Shown in pieces: positions 1-8,676 of a stretch of 39,269 bases of DNA. Position 1 is the stretch's first letter; every line of letters begins with the position of its first letter. The position numbers were made by a program, and so were the translations under genes. This DNA is from Bacteroidota bacterium (GTDB lineage: Bacteria > Bacteroidota > Ignavibacteria > Kapaibacteriales > UBA2268), in contig JAJXYC010000007.1 of NCBI GenBank assembly GCA_021780815.1, positions 1 through 39,269 on the forward strand, read 5' to 3'. The notes under the pieces were generated by a model that saw only the letters and a program-made list of their open reading frames with translations, ran no database searches and was not told the DNA's origin.

Positions 1-1045
1 TTAGCAACATATCAATAAGTTTAAAAGCGGGAGATTCTCTTGTATCATCAGTATTTGGCTTAAAAGATAATCCCCAAATTGCAAATTTTAAATCTTTAAA
101 ATGATGGAAGCGATTTTTGATTTTATTAAAGAAATACTCAATTTGTGATTCGTTCACTTTGTGAGTAGCTTGTAAAATTTGCAAAGGGGACCCAACATTT
201 TCAGATGAAAAAATCAAAGCACGGACATCTTTTGGGAAACAACTGCCCCCATATCCAATACCTGGGAAGATAAATCTATTACCAATTCGGGAATCAGAGC
301 CAATACCACGTCTTACTAATTCAATATTAGAGCCAACAAATTCACAATATCTTGATAAATCATTCATAAACGAAATTTTCATAGCCAAAAAAGCATTTGC
401 CGCATATTTGGTTAATTCCGAGCTTTTCACATCCATAAAGATAATAGGATTACCTGTTCTTAAAAAAGATTCATACAAATCTTTCATTATCACTTTAACT
501 CTTTCGGAAGATGTTCCAATCACAACTCTTTCGGGTTTCATAGCATCTTCGACAGCATAACCTTCACGTAAAAATTCAGGATTACTAACAACTTCAATTT
601 CATTTTTTGGAATAATTAAATCAAAAATTTCTTTAACCTTATCGCTTGTTCCAACTGGTACAGTGCTTTTATTAATAATAATTTTATTTTTGGGTAAATT
701 TTTATCTCTTAAAATAACAGCAATATCTTTGGCAACCTGCAATACATGTTGCAAATCAGCTGAACCATCTTCGTTTGGGGGAGTAGGTAAACATAAAAAT
801 ATTAAATCCGATTTTTCTACCGCTTCATCTAAATTTGTTGTAAAAAATAAACGGTTCTCTTCATAATTTTTTCTTATTAGCCAATCTAATCCCGGTTCAA
901 AAATTGGAGGTATTCCATTTTTTAATTTTTCAATTTTTCCAGAATCAATATCTACGCAAATAACTTCGTTGCCATGTGCAGCAAAAGTAGTTCCTGATAC
1001 AATACCTACATAACCTGTTCCTATGACTGCAATTTTTTGGGACAT
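1..1045 (-). CDS. ugd: UDP-glucose 6-dehydrogenase, partial (C-terminus beyond left edge)
   Basis: It oxidises UDP-glucose to UDP-glucuronate with two NAD+, feeding capsule, exopolysaccharide or LPS sugar synthesis in the cytoplasm. The N-terminus MSQKIAVIGTGYVG is a Rossmann dinucleotide-binding motif. GYGGSCFPKD carries the catalytic cysteine (residue 269), and the lysine and aspartate after it are conserved in the family. 348 codons are present; family members are about 430-440 residues, so roughly 90 residues of the UDP-binding C-terminal domain lie outside the window. The ATG at 1045 is preceded by a GAGAG ribosome site about 5 bases upstream. It follows the small membrane protein gene and may be the last gene here of the envelope series. 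A GDP-mannose dehydrogenase is less likely given the sequence around the cysteine. The symbol is by family, not by orthology test. Confidence 0.9.
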   Translation of the reverse strand, partial: MSQKIAVIGTGYVGIVSGTTFAAHGNEVICVDIDSGKIEKLKNGIPPIFEPGLDWLIRKNYEENRLFFTTNLDEAVEKSDLIFLCLPTPPNEDGSADLQHVLQVAKDIAVILRDKNLPKNKIIINKSTVPVGTSDKVKEIFDLIIPKNEIEVVSNPEFLREGYAVEDAMKPERVVIGTSSERVKVIMKDLYESFLRTGNPIIFMDVKSSELTKYAANAFLAMKISFMNDLSRYCEFVGSNIELVRRGIGSDSRIGNRFIFPGIGYGGSCFPKDVRALIFSSENVGSPLQILQATHKVNESQIEYFFNKIKNRFHHFKDLKFAIWGLSFKPNTDDTRESPAFKLIDMLL

Positions 1046-1083
1046 AGCATCTCTCTATATTTTCTTGTACATTAATTTTAAAT

Positions 1084-1248
1084 TTACAAAAGTTTTGATA
1101 TTACTAAAAGCAAAATTATAAGAATTGATATTAAGATTGCTATTTTTAGCATTTTTTTTATGATTAAAAAGAACAAACCAACAAAAAATATCGCCAAAAT
1201 TATTTGTAAATACTGGGGTAATGATTTTATAAAATTAAAAAATTCCAT
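1084..1248 (-). CDS. Small (54 aa) two-segment membrane protein, unknown
   Basis: Reading the minus strand from 1248 gives MEFFNFIKSLPQYLQIILAI and then two hydrophobic stretches (about residues 15-30 and 35-52) separated by a KKMLK basic turn, ending in SKLL. A very good ribosome site (AGGGGG) sits 7 bases before the ATG, which is the main reason to call it a gene; such strong sites are not common in this window. It lies 62 bases after the TonB-like gene and 38 bases before ugd, in the same direction. The family is not recognised. By composition it could be a helical hairpin in the inner membrane. No function is proposed. Confidence 0.6.
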   Translation of the reverse strand: MEFFNFIKSLPQYLQIILAIFFVGLFFLIIKKMLKIAILISILIILLLVISKLL

Positions 1249-1310
1249 TAAATTCCCCCTAAATATGATAAATTAATTTTATTTTTAAAATCATAATTAA
1301 ATAGTAAATA

Positions 1311-2084
1311 TCAATGCAACTTAAAACTTAAAGTAATAACACCAACTTGTACAATATTTTGAGCAATAGAATTAAATCGCCATTGCCGAAGAGCATCCAT
1401 CGCCGCTTTTTCTAATCTTGGGTCAGCCTTTTCCAAAGGATACATTTTATCAATAGTACCATCTTGAAGCACTGTAAATTGGATTTTTATGGTTCCCGAG
1501 GAATTAACACCCGAAGGATATTCAGGAATTTTTTTGTAAATCACAATACGGTTTCCTCCACCACCCCAGTCAATATCGCCAAAACCACGACCAGAACCAC
1601 CACCAAAGCCTTTATCGCCCAAACCAGAACCAAATGGATCTCCATTTGGCTTACCAATATTTCGGTCATCACTTCCCCTATCTTTTTGATTACTTTTCTC
1701 AGAAGTTGGTGGATTCTTTGATGGTTGAACAAATGCAGCGTCGTCTGGATTTATTTTAGATTTACTCACATTGCTACTTTTGGCGGCAATACGTGCATCT
1801 TCTAATTGATTTGTTGTTGCTTTGCCTTTATATGCTTTCCCTTCTTCAGATAAATTGCCTTTATTGCCACCTGTGCCATCTCCTTCACCAAAACTCAGCA
1901 ATTCTATTGGTACTACATTTCGCTGCAACTCTATTGATTGTGGCGGCTCTAAATTATAAAATGGTATGAGAAATATTATTATTAAAATAACTATAATAGA
2001 TAATCCCCACCCTGTATAGGTGTTTTTATCCCAAGGCAGTTTAAAAGAAATGAATTCTTTTTCGTCATAATTTTTAAATTTCAT
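1311..2084 (-). CDS. TonB-family energy transducer protein
   Basis: 257 residues. About 25 cytoplasmic residues are followed by one membrane anchor (about 26-43), then a linker with Gly-rich runs (about 148-175). A C-terminal TonB domain (about 180-257) is marked by YPSGVNSSGTIKIQFTV, a VLQDGTIDK turn and ALRQWRF, which is typical of TonB_C. TonB proteins link the ExbB/ExbD proton channel to outer-membrane barrels through the TonB box. No exbB or exbD is seen in the window. The gene is 19 bases after the SPOR-domain gene, with GAAGAAGAG just before the ATG, so it is probably the fourth gene of an operon starting at the TPR protein. The linker is rich in Lys, Ser, Asn and Gly rather than the classical Pro-Glu/Pro-Lys repeats. 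Confidence 0.88.
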   Translation of the reverse strand: MKFKNYDEKEFISFKLPWDKNTYTGWGLSIIVILIIIFLIPFYNLEPPQSIELQRNVVPIELLSFGEGDGTGGNKGNLSEEGKAYKGKATTNQLEDARIAAKSSNVSKSKINPDDAAFVQPSKNPPTSEKSNQKDRGSDDRNIGKPNGDPFGSGLGDKGFGGGSGRGFGDIDWGGGGNRIVIYKKIPEYPSGVNSSGTIKIQFTVLQDGTIDKMYPLEKADPRLEKAAMDALRQWRFNSIAQNIVQVGVITLSFKLH

Positions 2085-2103
2085 CTCTTCTTCTTTTTTT
2101 TAC

Positions 2104-3603
2104 TTATTTTACTCTATCAACCCACATTTGACTAAAACCAAGTTTCTTAGCGGCATTCACCGCCTCTTCTCTCGATGGATAATTTCCAAACCTAATTCTG
2201 TACCATATCACATCTCGAATTTTTTGTTTATATATTGTAGCTGATGGAATATTCAAATTATAAAGTTTTTGTAACCAAATTTGTGCATCTTCAAAAGATG
2301 GAGTGGAATATACTTGTACTGTATAAACTTCGGCAACTTTTTTTGTTGTACTTTCATTTTGTGCAAAATTTTCTTTTGGCTTTTGTAACTTCGTTTGTTT
2401 TTGGATTCTAATTTTATTATTAATATTTCGTGAAGCAGAAAACTTCGGAATGCGGCTTTCCTTTTTAGGAGGAGTTACAATTTTTAATTTTTCCACTGGT
2501 TGTAATTGTGCAATCTCAGATTGTTTTTCTTTTGGTCTGATTTCAGTTTGCTTTGCTGTTTGAGTTTCAGATTTAATATTTTCCTTTGCGACTGCCACAT
2601 TTAAATTGTCTTCTTTGGGCATCTCGACTTTTGTTCTAGTTGTATCTAATTTACTGCTATCCTTAACTTGTAATTGTTGTTTTGTGGTATCAAATGTTGT
2701 CGCACTCGGTGTTTTTTGTAAAATTTTATGATTTTGTGCTAATGAATCTATATATTTCTTTTCGGGCGTTTTAATAAAATAATTTAAAGCAAAATAAGTG
2801 CTAACAGTAAGAATAGATAAACTTGCGGCAATAGTCATAAACCAATAAATTAACCCTTTTTTCTTTTTTTCTTTATTATCTTTTGGCTCTTTGACTTTTT
2901 TAACTTTTTCTTTTTTAACTTTACTTTTTCCCTCATCAACCACAGCAACCGGTGGAACAATAGATTCCGTAGTCTCTGCTTCTTGATCATTAATTTGATT
3001 TAAATCAATAAAATCGTATTTCTTTTCTCTTTCTTCAACAGGTTTAAAATTGGGGTCAGGTGGTATTTCTTTTAAATCTTCTTCCATTTTTGCAGCTTGT
3101 CGAGCGGCACGTTCCTCATCTTTTAATTTTAATTCTTCTGCTAATTTAGCTTTAAAATCATCATCTAATAAAATTGTTCCATTGTTTTCGTCCGTTGAAG
3201 TTGAAACACCAGAAACAACTTGCTCAATATCAGATTGAGCATCTGCATTTTTTACCTCATTAAATAACGAATCTTTTATATTGCTCTCATCAGAAATTTC
3301 GGAAACATTATTTTCATTTTCTACTTTTGTTGGCGTTACTTCATTTTCAAACTCATCCCACGCAGAACCTGTTGAAACAGTGGCTTCATTTTCAGATGTA
3401 TGCACGCTATTTTGATTGTCTATATTATCTCCATAAGAATCGCTTTTTACTTCTTCTTCAATTGGAGCATCTTGAAAAATAGGGAAATTCTTAGGGTATT
3501 CTCCACGACTTTCTAATAAAAACGAATCATCGTCAGGCTCACCCGGTTGGAAGCCTGATTTAATTTCTTCATCTTTTAAATTATTTTCGTTAAAAATCAT
3601 CAT
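2104..3603 (-). CDS. SPOR-domain protein with acidic cytoplasmic region and one membrane segment
   Basis: 499 residues. Residues 1-220 are acidic, low-complexity and probably disordered. A Lys-rich stretch (about 225-249) precedes one membrane segment (about 251-277). A Lys/Gln/Thr-rich periplasmic linker leads to a C-terminal SPOR domain (about 427-499: YTVQVYSTPSFEDA, WYRIRFGNYPSREEA, LGFSQMWVDRVK). SPOR domains bind denuded septal peptidoglycan, so a role at the division site or cell wall is likely, but this is inference from the domain. The ATG directly follows the TAA of the barrel gene (TAAATGATG), indicating translational coupling; the second ATG at 3600 is equally possible. The central position of the membrane segment, with a very long acidic cytoplasmic part, is like some Bacteroidota SPOR proteins. 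Confidence 0.85.
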   Translation of the reverse strand: MMIFNENNLKDEEIKSGFQPGEPDDDSFLLESRGEYPKNFPIFQDAPIEEEVKSDSYGDNIDNQNSVHTSENEATVSTGSAWDEFENEVTPTKVENENNVSEISDESNIKDSLFNEVKNADAQSDIEQVVSGVSTSTDENNGTILLDDDFKAKLAEELKLKDEERAARQAAKMEEDLKEIPPDPNFKPVEEREKKYDFIDLNQINDQEAETTESIVPPVAVVDEGKSKVKKEKVKKVKEPKDNKEKKKKGLIYWFMTIAASLSILTVSTYFALNYFIKTPEKKYIDSLAQNHKILQKTPSATTFDTTKQQLQVKDSSKLDTTRTKVEMPKEDNLNVAVAKENIKSETQTAKQTEIRPKEKQSEIAQLQPVEKLKIVTPPKKESRIPKFSASRNINNKIRIQKQTKLQKPKENFAQNESTTKKVAEVYTVQVYSTPSFEDAQIWLQKLYNLNIPSATIYKQKIRDVIWYRIRFGNYPSREEAVNAAKKLGFSQMWVDRVK

Positions 3604-5307
3604 TTAAAATTGCCAATTAATTCCAAAAGAACCAAATAACCCTCTTTCTCTATAACCTTGCCACAACATATTATTATTATTTGTTAAATTATCTAATTCT
3701 ACAAAAAGTTGTAATTTTTCTAAAGCTTGATAATTTGCTTTTGCAAATAAATTTAAATACGAATTAATTTGATTTTTGTTATCTCTATCAGTATATCTTG
3801 CTGAATTATAAAGGAAACCAATTTCAGAACTAAAATCATAAGACCATTTTCTTAAATAATTTAAACTTGTTTGTATTGGTGATAAATATGGTATTACATT
3901 GTTTTGGTAATCTAACATTCCGATGTTAAATCCAATTGAACCAATCAACTTATCATTAGATGTGAATTCCCAAAATCCCTCACCTTTTAATTTAATTATA
4001 TTTGCAGTTTCAAAAAGCAAATCAATATTATTTAAACTATCTGAATTAAAATATGGATATTTTTCATAGAAATTAAGAGCCGCTGTTAATGTTATACCTT
4101 TTTTTGTATCAGGCAAATATTGAACAATACCTCTAATAATAGCACTAGCTTTCGGGTACATAAAACCATTAGTAATAGTTATATATGGATTTTGACGGAA
4201 AAAATCTTTATAAAAATCTTTTTCAAGTCCAGTTAAAAATTCAACTCTAACGCTGTAATTCATATTTGGTAAATAGCTTAATGTTGTTTTCAATGCTAAT
4301 GTAGATTCATTGCTATTCAATGTATTAGTAGCTATTTGGTAGCCAAGTTCACCTTCTAACGTCATTTTATCATAATATACAGCACCAGAACCAGAAAACT
4401 GATAAAAACTTAAATCTTTGCCACTTAAATTACCAACATTTAAGTCTGCAAGTAAACCAACAGAATAATTATCAATTAAAGTATTAACATCTATAAAGCC
4501 TTGCACTCTATTTTCAAAAGCTTTTGAACTGTTTTGATTTAGTTGTAAAGTATAAAAGCCTAATCCTGTTGAAAAATTTACACCTTCGTAATTACCATCA
4601 CTTGTCAATGAAAAATCAATGTCATAATTTTTGCGATTATAAGCACTGTCCGTTCCATATAATTTGTAATCAGAGTAATTGATTTCGGTTTTAGTACGAG
4701 TTCTACTGCCGCCAAATATCCAGAAGAAGTCAGGGGCAATGTAATCAGAATGTAAATCTACTTTCATTGAGTTAAAATCAGAATTTTGCACATCTCCTTG
4801 CGATGAATTATAGCCACCTTTTGCATAAATATCATAACCTTCCCATTTTGCACCATAACCAGCTAAAATATTAGCCGTTGAAAATAATCCATATTGAGCT
4901 TTTAAAAATCCTTCTGGGAAAACATTAAAAGACAGCATCTTTGGCAAATTGGGTGGAGGAACAAGCAAAGCACTTTGCTTTTCTAATGGATTTAGTGAAT
5001 CTAATTCCTTACTTGTTAATTCAGTAGGTGGTGCTGGAAATTGTTTAATCCCTGCTTTTACATTTAAATGTTCCACCCCTTCAATTATAAAAGTAGGAAG
5101 TTCCAGTGGAGGTTGAGTAGATGGTGAATTATTGCTATTGTCTTTGTTTGTTGTCGTGCTTGTTGCTTTTTGGTCAGTTTGCGATAATAATAATGTATAT
5201 TGCAATAAAAAAGCAAGAGCTCCCATTAGAGCGATATTACTAATATTCACCAAAAATAATCGTGCAATTATAATTTTAATTTTATTCATTAAATATTGAA
5301 TTTTCAT
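3604..5307 (-). CDS. Outer-membrane beta-barrel protein, TonB-dependent-receptor-like without plug
   Basis: 567 residues. An N-terminal hydrophobic segment (about 18-42) is probably a signal peptide ending near LLLSQ. A Ser/Thr/Asn-rich spacer follows, then PTFIIEGVE (71-79), which resembles a TonB box and the beginning of a plug. From about residue 125 the sequence alternates polar and hydrophobic residues in strands ending in aromatic residues, and it finishes with GSFGINWQF, a C-terminal Phe barrel signature. No full plug domain is seen, and at 567 residues it is short for a TonB-dependent receptor. GAGGGGA lies 8 bases before the ATG and decides this start. It is 13 bases after the TPR gene and overlaps none of its neighbours. 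With SPOR and TonB genes downstream, an energised envelope complex is plausible; the substrate is unknown. Confidence 0.75.
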   Translation of the reverse strand: MKIQYLMNKIKIIIARLFLVNISNIALMGALAFLLQYTLLLSQTDQKATSTTTNKDNSNNSPSTQPPLELPTFIIEGVEHLNVKAGIKQFPAPPTELTSKELDSLNPLEKQSALLVPPPNLPKMLSFNVFPEGFLKAQYGLFSTANILAGYGAKWEGYDIYAKGGYNSSQGDVQNSDFNSMKVDLHSDYIAPDFFWIFGGSRTRTKTEINYSDYKLYGTDSAYNRKNYDIDFSLTSDGNYEGVNFSTGLGFYTLQLNQNSSKAFENRVQGFIDVNTLIDNYSVGLLADLNVGNLSGKDLSFYQFSGSGAVYYDKMTLEGELGYQIATNTLNSNESTLALKTTLSYLPNMNYSVRVEFLTGLEKDFYKDFFRQNPYITITNGFMYPKASAIIRGIVQYLPDTKKGITLTAALNFYEKYPYFNSDSLNNIDLLFETANIIKLKGEGFWEFTSNDKLIGSIGFNIGMLDYQNNVIPYLSPIQTSLNYLRKWSYDFSSEIGFLYNSARYTDRDNKNQINSYLNLFAKANYQALEKLQLFVELDNLTNNNNMLWQGYRERGLFGSFGINWQF

Positions 5308-5320
5308 TTTTATTTTCCCC

Positions 5321-8300
5321 TCAATTTTTAATGTCTAATTTTTTTGAAATAAATTTCAATCTCGTTCTTGCCGTTTTCGCATAATCATCATCTGGGTTAA
5401 TAGCAAGTATAGATTTGTAAACATCAGCAGCTTTACCAAAATCTTCTTTTTTCTCATAAGCTTCACCAAGATTTAACAAAGAAAGTGGGAACCAAACTTC
5501 TACTTCTGAATATTTATCTTTCACTACATTAAAAGCTTCAATGGCATTATCGTAATTTTGCTGCCGCATCCAAATCTCACCAACACGGTACTGAGCTTCG
5601 GCAGCTAAATCAGGATCAGAAGCAATACTTGCTAATACTTCAAATTGCTTTCTTGCAGAATCTAACATATCTTTACTTCTGTAATACATCGCAATACGAT
5701 AACGAGAATTTAAGCCGTAGCCATTAGTAGGGTAATCTTCGGCAACTTTATTATAAAGGTCAAGAGTTTTTGTTGTATCACCAAATTGTAAAGCAATATC
5801 AGCACGTTTATATTCAGCTTGCGCCGCATAATCTGTCTTTGGATAATTTGTTGTAACAATTTTATAGACCGAATCAGCTTCTGATAGAAATGTTTTATCT
5901 TTTAAAATTTGAGCAATTTCCAAAAGACCACGTGAAGCAAATTCATTCTTGGGGTATTTTGAATATAACTGATTAAATGTTTGAATAGCATTATCTGGGT
6001 CATTCAAATTCATATAACTTTTTCCCATCCAATATAAAGCTTCTGGATTGTATTCACTATTTGGGTGCTGTTTTAAGAAATTTTCATATTCCGTTACAGC
6101 ATCTTTGTATTTTTGCCCTGAAAAGAACATCCCTGCTTTTTTAAATGAAAATTCCTCAATAAAAGGAGAATTAGGATTTGAGGAAATATATTGGTCTGCC
6201 AAAGCAATTGCTTCATCAGATTTACCTAATGCAATATAACAATATTGAGTGCTTTTTAATGCTTCAGGAGCAAGGGCATCACTTGGGAACAGTTCAACTA
6301 CCTTTTTATAATAATCAATTGCTTTATCGTAATTACCTTGATTATAATAACAATCTCCAATAGAATAGTAAGCACGTGGCACAAGACTACTTTTACTATA
6401 TGCCTCAATTAAATAAGAATAATTATTGATTGCATCATTGTATTGTTTTTGATTAAATTTAATCCAGCCCATTAAATAAACTGCATTAGGCGAATATTGA
6501 GAATTTGGATATTTGCCAACAAATTCCAATAAAGCATCTACCGCTTTATCTAACTGCCCTGCACGAAATAGAGCATGACACTGTTGATATGCACAATATT
6601 GCCCTTCATCAGATTTTGGGTCTAAATTGGCTGCTTTGTGGTAATATTCATAAGCTTTATTAAAGTTCTTTTCTATATAATAAGCATCTCCTTGCCTTGC
6701 TAATACTTCAACTGCAAATTTTGACTTTGGAAATTCTTTTGAAAGTAATTCAAAATATTCACTTGATTTTTTAAAATTTTTATCTCTAAAATAAGACCAC
6801 CCCAATCCATAAAGCACCTCTTCACGTCTGAATTGTGGAGCATTAACATACAAATTTTCATAAGTGCTTTCAGCATTTTTTAGTAAATCAGAGCGGTAAT
6901 AACTTTCTGCAAGCCAAAATAACGCTTCATTAAATTTAGTCTCACTTGGTTTTTCCGCAATGTAATTGTTAAGATTTTCAATAGATTCGGCATATTTATT
7001 TGTTTGAATCAAAGCAACAGCCTTTTTAAATAAAATTTCTTTAGCATAATATTTTTTTTCTGGTAAAAAAACAATAGAACTATTATTGACAATTGTTTTA
7101 GCTTTATCTAATTCAGACAAGGCATTTTCGTAACTTCTAATTTGTAAATACGTAGCTCCCAAAAGCAAATGTATTCTTGCCGCAATTCTCACTGTGTTTT
7201 CTTCCCGTTCTGCACGAATTAAATTTTTCTTTGATTCATTAAAATTTTCGGTTTCGTAGTTAAGTTGAGCAAGTTCAAGCAAAGCAATCCCTACGTAAGG
7301 GAAATCACTCCTTGATGATAAATTAGAAAGTTCTTTTATTGCGTCATCTTTTTTGCCCCAGTGTGCTAATGTAATTGCATGGTAAAGTTCGGCTGTATTT
7401 CTCAAATTCTTTTCTTCCGGACCCGATTCAGATATTACCTTTTCATAATATTTTATTGCTTCTTCAAAATCACCTTTATTTAGATTTGACCATGCAATCC
7501 CTAATAAAAAGTAAGTTCTTAACTTTGAATCAGAATATGTTTCAAGAAACGCTCTAAACGTGTTTATTGCTTGGTCAAAATTCCCAACTACATTGTATGC
7601 TTCACCACGCAAATAATTGATTTCATCTAATGGAGCAGTCAAATAAGTTTGTTTCTCATATAATTTGCCAATTGAATCTTGTATATCTATATGATTAATA
7701 GTTAAATCGGCTGTTTCTAAATCAAATAAAGCCCGTGATGCTTTACGCAATAAAATGTAATTATTTGAAGAGCGAATTATTGCGGCTAAACTTGAATTTG
7801 AATACGGATAATTGTTAATGATTTTATTATAAAAAACAAGAGCACTATCGTATTCACGATTTTTTTCAAAAGTTAGACCAACCGCAAAATTAGCATCGTC
7901 AGCAAATTCAGATTTTGGAAAATCTGCCATCAACTCTTTAAAAACAGGAACAGATTCAAAATACTTCCCTTGTTGATATATAGCGATTGCTTGCCAATAC
8001 AAAGCTTCTTGTGTAATAAAATCAAAATATTCATCATCTGAACGTTGAGGTTTTTCATATTTAATTCTTTCAATAGTTTTTTCAAAGTATTTTTGTGCTA
8101 ATGAATATTTATTCTGTTCTAAATATATAAATGCAATTTGAATTAAAGCCTGAGATTGCAAAGGCGAATTAGGATACTTCTCAATAAATTTTTCTAGAAT
8201 ATTGCGTGAAACATCGTAATTGCCACTTACTAAATCAATTTTTGCACGGAGTAGTTCTGCTTTTCCATAACTAACACTTTCGGGAAATTTATTGATTGCT

Positions 8301-8545
8301 TCTAATACTTTTAATTCTGCTTCATGGAGCATTTTATTATCAAATAGCTGCTGTGCTGTTGTATATACATCAGTTCCATACTCAATATCTAATGTTTGAA
8401 TTTGAGCAAATGCACAATTCGTAAAAAGAAAAAGATAGACGGTAAATAAAGCAAATGCAGAATAAAAACTTCTTCTTATCAATAAATCTAAGGATTTACT
8501 TGTCTTATTAAAATTAAAATTCGCAAAGTAAGATATACCAAACAT
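5321..8545 (-). CDS. Large periplasmic/outer-membrane-associated TPR protein
   Basis: From the ATG at 8545 the protein has 1074 residues. A signal peptide (hydrophobic SAFALFTVYLFLF core, ending near NCAFA-Q) precedes more than twenty tetratricopeptide-like repeats along the whole length, with many A-L-x-x-A, Y-D-x-A-I-x-x-Y and Y-P-x-S/D motifs. It resembles YbgF/CpoB- and BamD-like repeat proteins that act as protein scaffolds in the periplasm. The open frame extends upstream to 8785, but that part runs into metG on the other strand and would put the signal peptide far inside the protein. GAAGGAAA about 10 bases before 8545 supports the shorter start. It is the first gene of the TPR-barrel-SPOR-TonB series and divergent from metG. 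Its function beyond scaffolding cannot be read from sequence. Confidence 0.85.
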   Translation of the reverse strand: MFGISYFANFNFNKTSKSLDLLIRRSFYSAFALFTVYLFLFTNCAFAQIQTLDIEYGTDVYTTAQQLFDNKMLHEAELKVLEAINKFPESVSYGKAELLRAKIDLVSGNYDVSRNILEKFIEKYPNSPLQSQALIQIAFIYLEQNKYSLAQKYFEKTIERIKYEKPQRSDDEYFDFITQEALYWQAIAIYQQGKYFESVPVFKELMADFPKSEFADDANFAVGLTFEKNREYDSALVFYNKIINNYPYSNSSLAAIIRSSNNYILLRKASRALFDLETADLTINHIDIQDSIGKLYEKQTYLTAPLDEINYLRGEAYNVVGNFDQAINTFRAFLETYSDSKLRTYFLLGIAWSNLNKGDFEEAIKYYEKVISESGPEEKNLRNTAELYHAITLAHWGKKDDAIKELSNLSSRSDFPYVGIALLELAQLNYETENFNESKKNLIRAEREENTVRIAARIHLLLGATYLQIRSYENALSELDKAKTIVNNSSIVFLPEKKYYAKEILFKKAVALIQTNKYAESIENLNNYIAEKPSETKFNEALFWLAESYYRSDLLKNAESTYENLYVNAPQFRREEVLYGLGWSYFRDKNFKKSSEYFELLSKEFPKSKFAVEVLARQGDAYYIEKNFNKAYEYYHKAANLDPKSDEGQYCAYQQCHALFRAGQLDKAVDALLEFVGKYPNSQYSPNAVYLMGWIKFNQKQYNDAINNYSYLIEAYSKSSLVPRAYYSIGDCYYNQGNYDKAIDYYKKVVELFPSDALAPEALKSTQYCYIALGKSDEAIALADQYISSNPNSPFIEEFSFKKAGMFFSGQKYKDAVTEYENFLKQHPNSEYNPEALYWMGKSYMNLNDPDNAIQTFNQLYSKYPKNEFASRGLLEIAQILKDKTFLSEADSVYKIVTTNYPKTDYAAQAEYKRADIALQFGDTTKTLDLYNKVAEDYPTNGYGLNSRYRIAMYYRSKDMLDSARKQFEVLASIASDPDLAAEAQYRVGEIWMRQQNYDNAIEAFNVVKDKYSEVEVWFPLSLLNLGEAYEKKEDFGKAADVYKSILAINPDDDYAKTARTRLKFISKKLDIKN

Positions 8546-8676
8546 AAAATTCAATTTCCTTCTTTTTCTGCAATGTAAAATTACAAAATATTTACTTTTT
8601 ATTAACATTTTTTTTTGCAATTTACTTAATTTTGAAGATATTTTAAAAACTTTTTTTAAATTAAATATAAAATCAC

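Noticed and set aside
663-866. 67-codon plus-strand open frame inside ugd
   Set aside because: Lies wholly within a well-conserved gene on the other strand and has no own signals.
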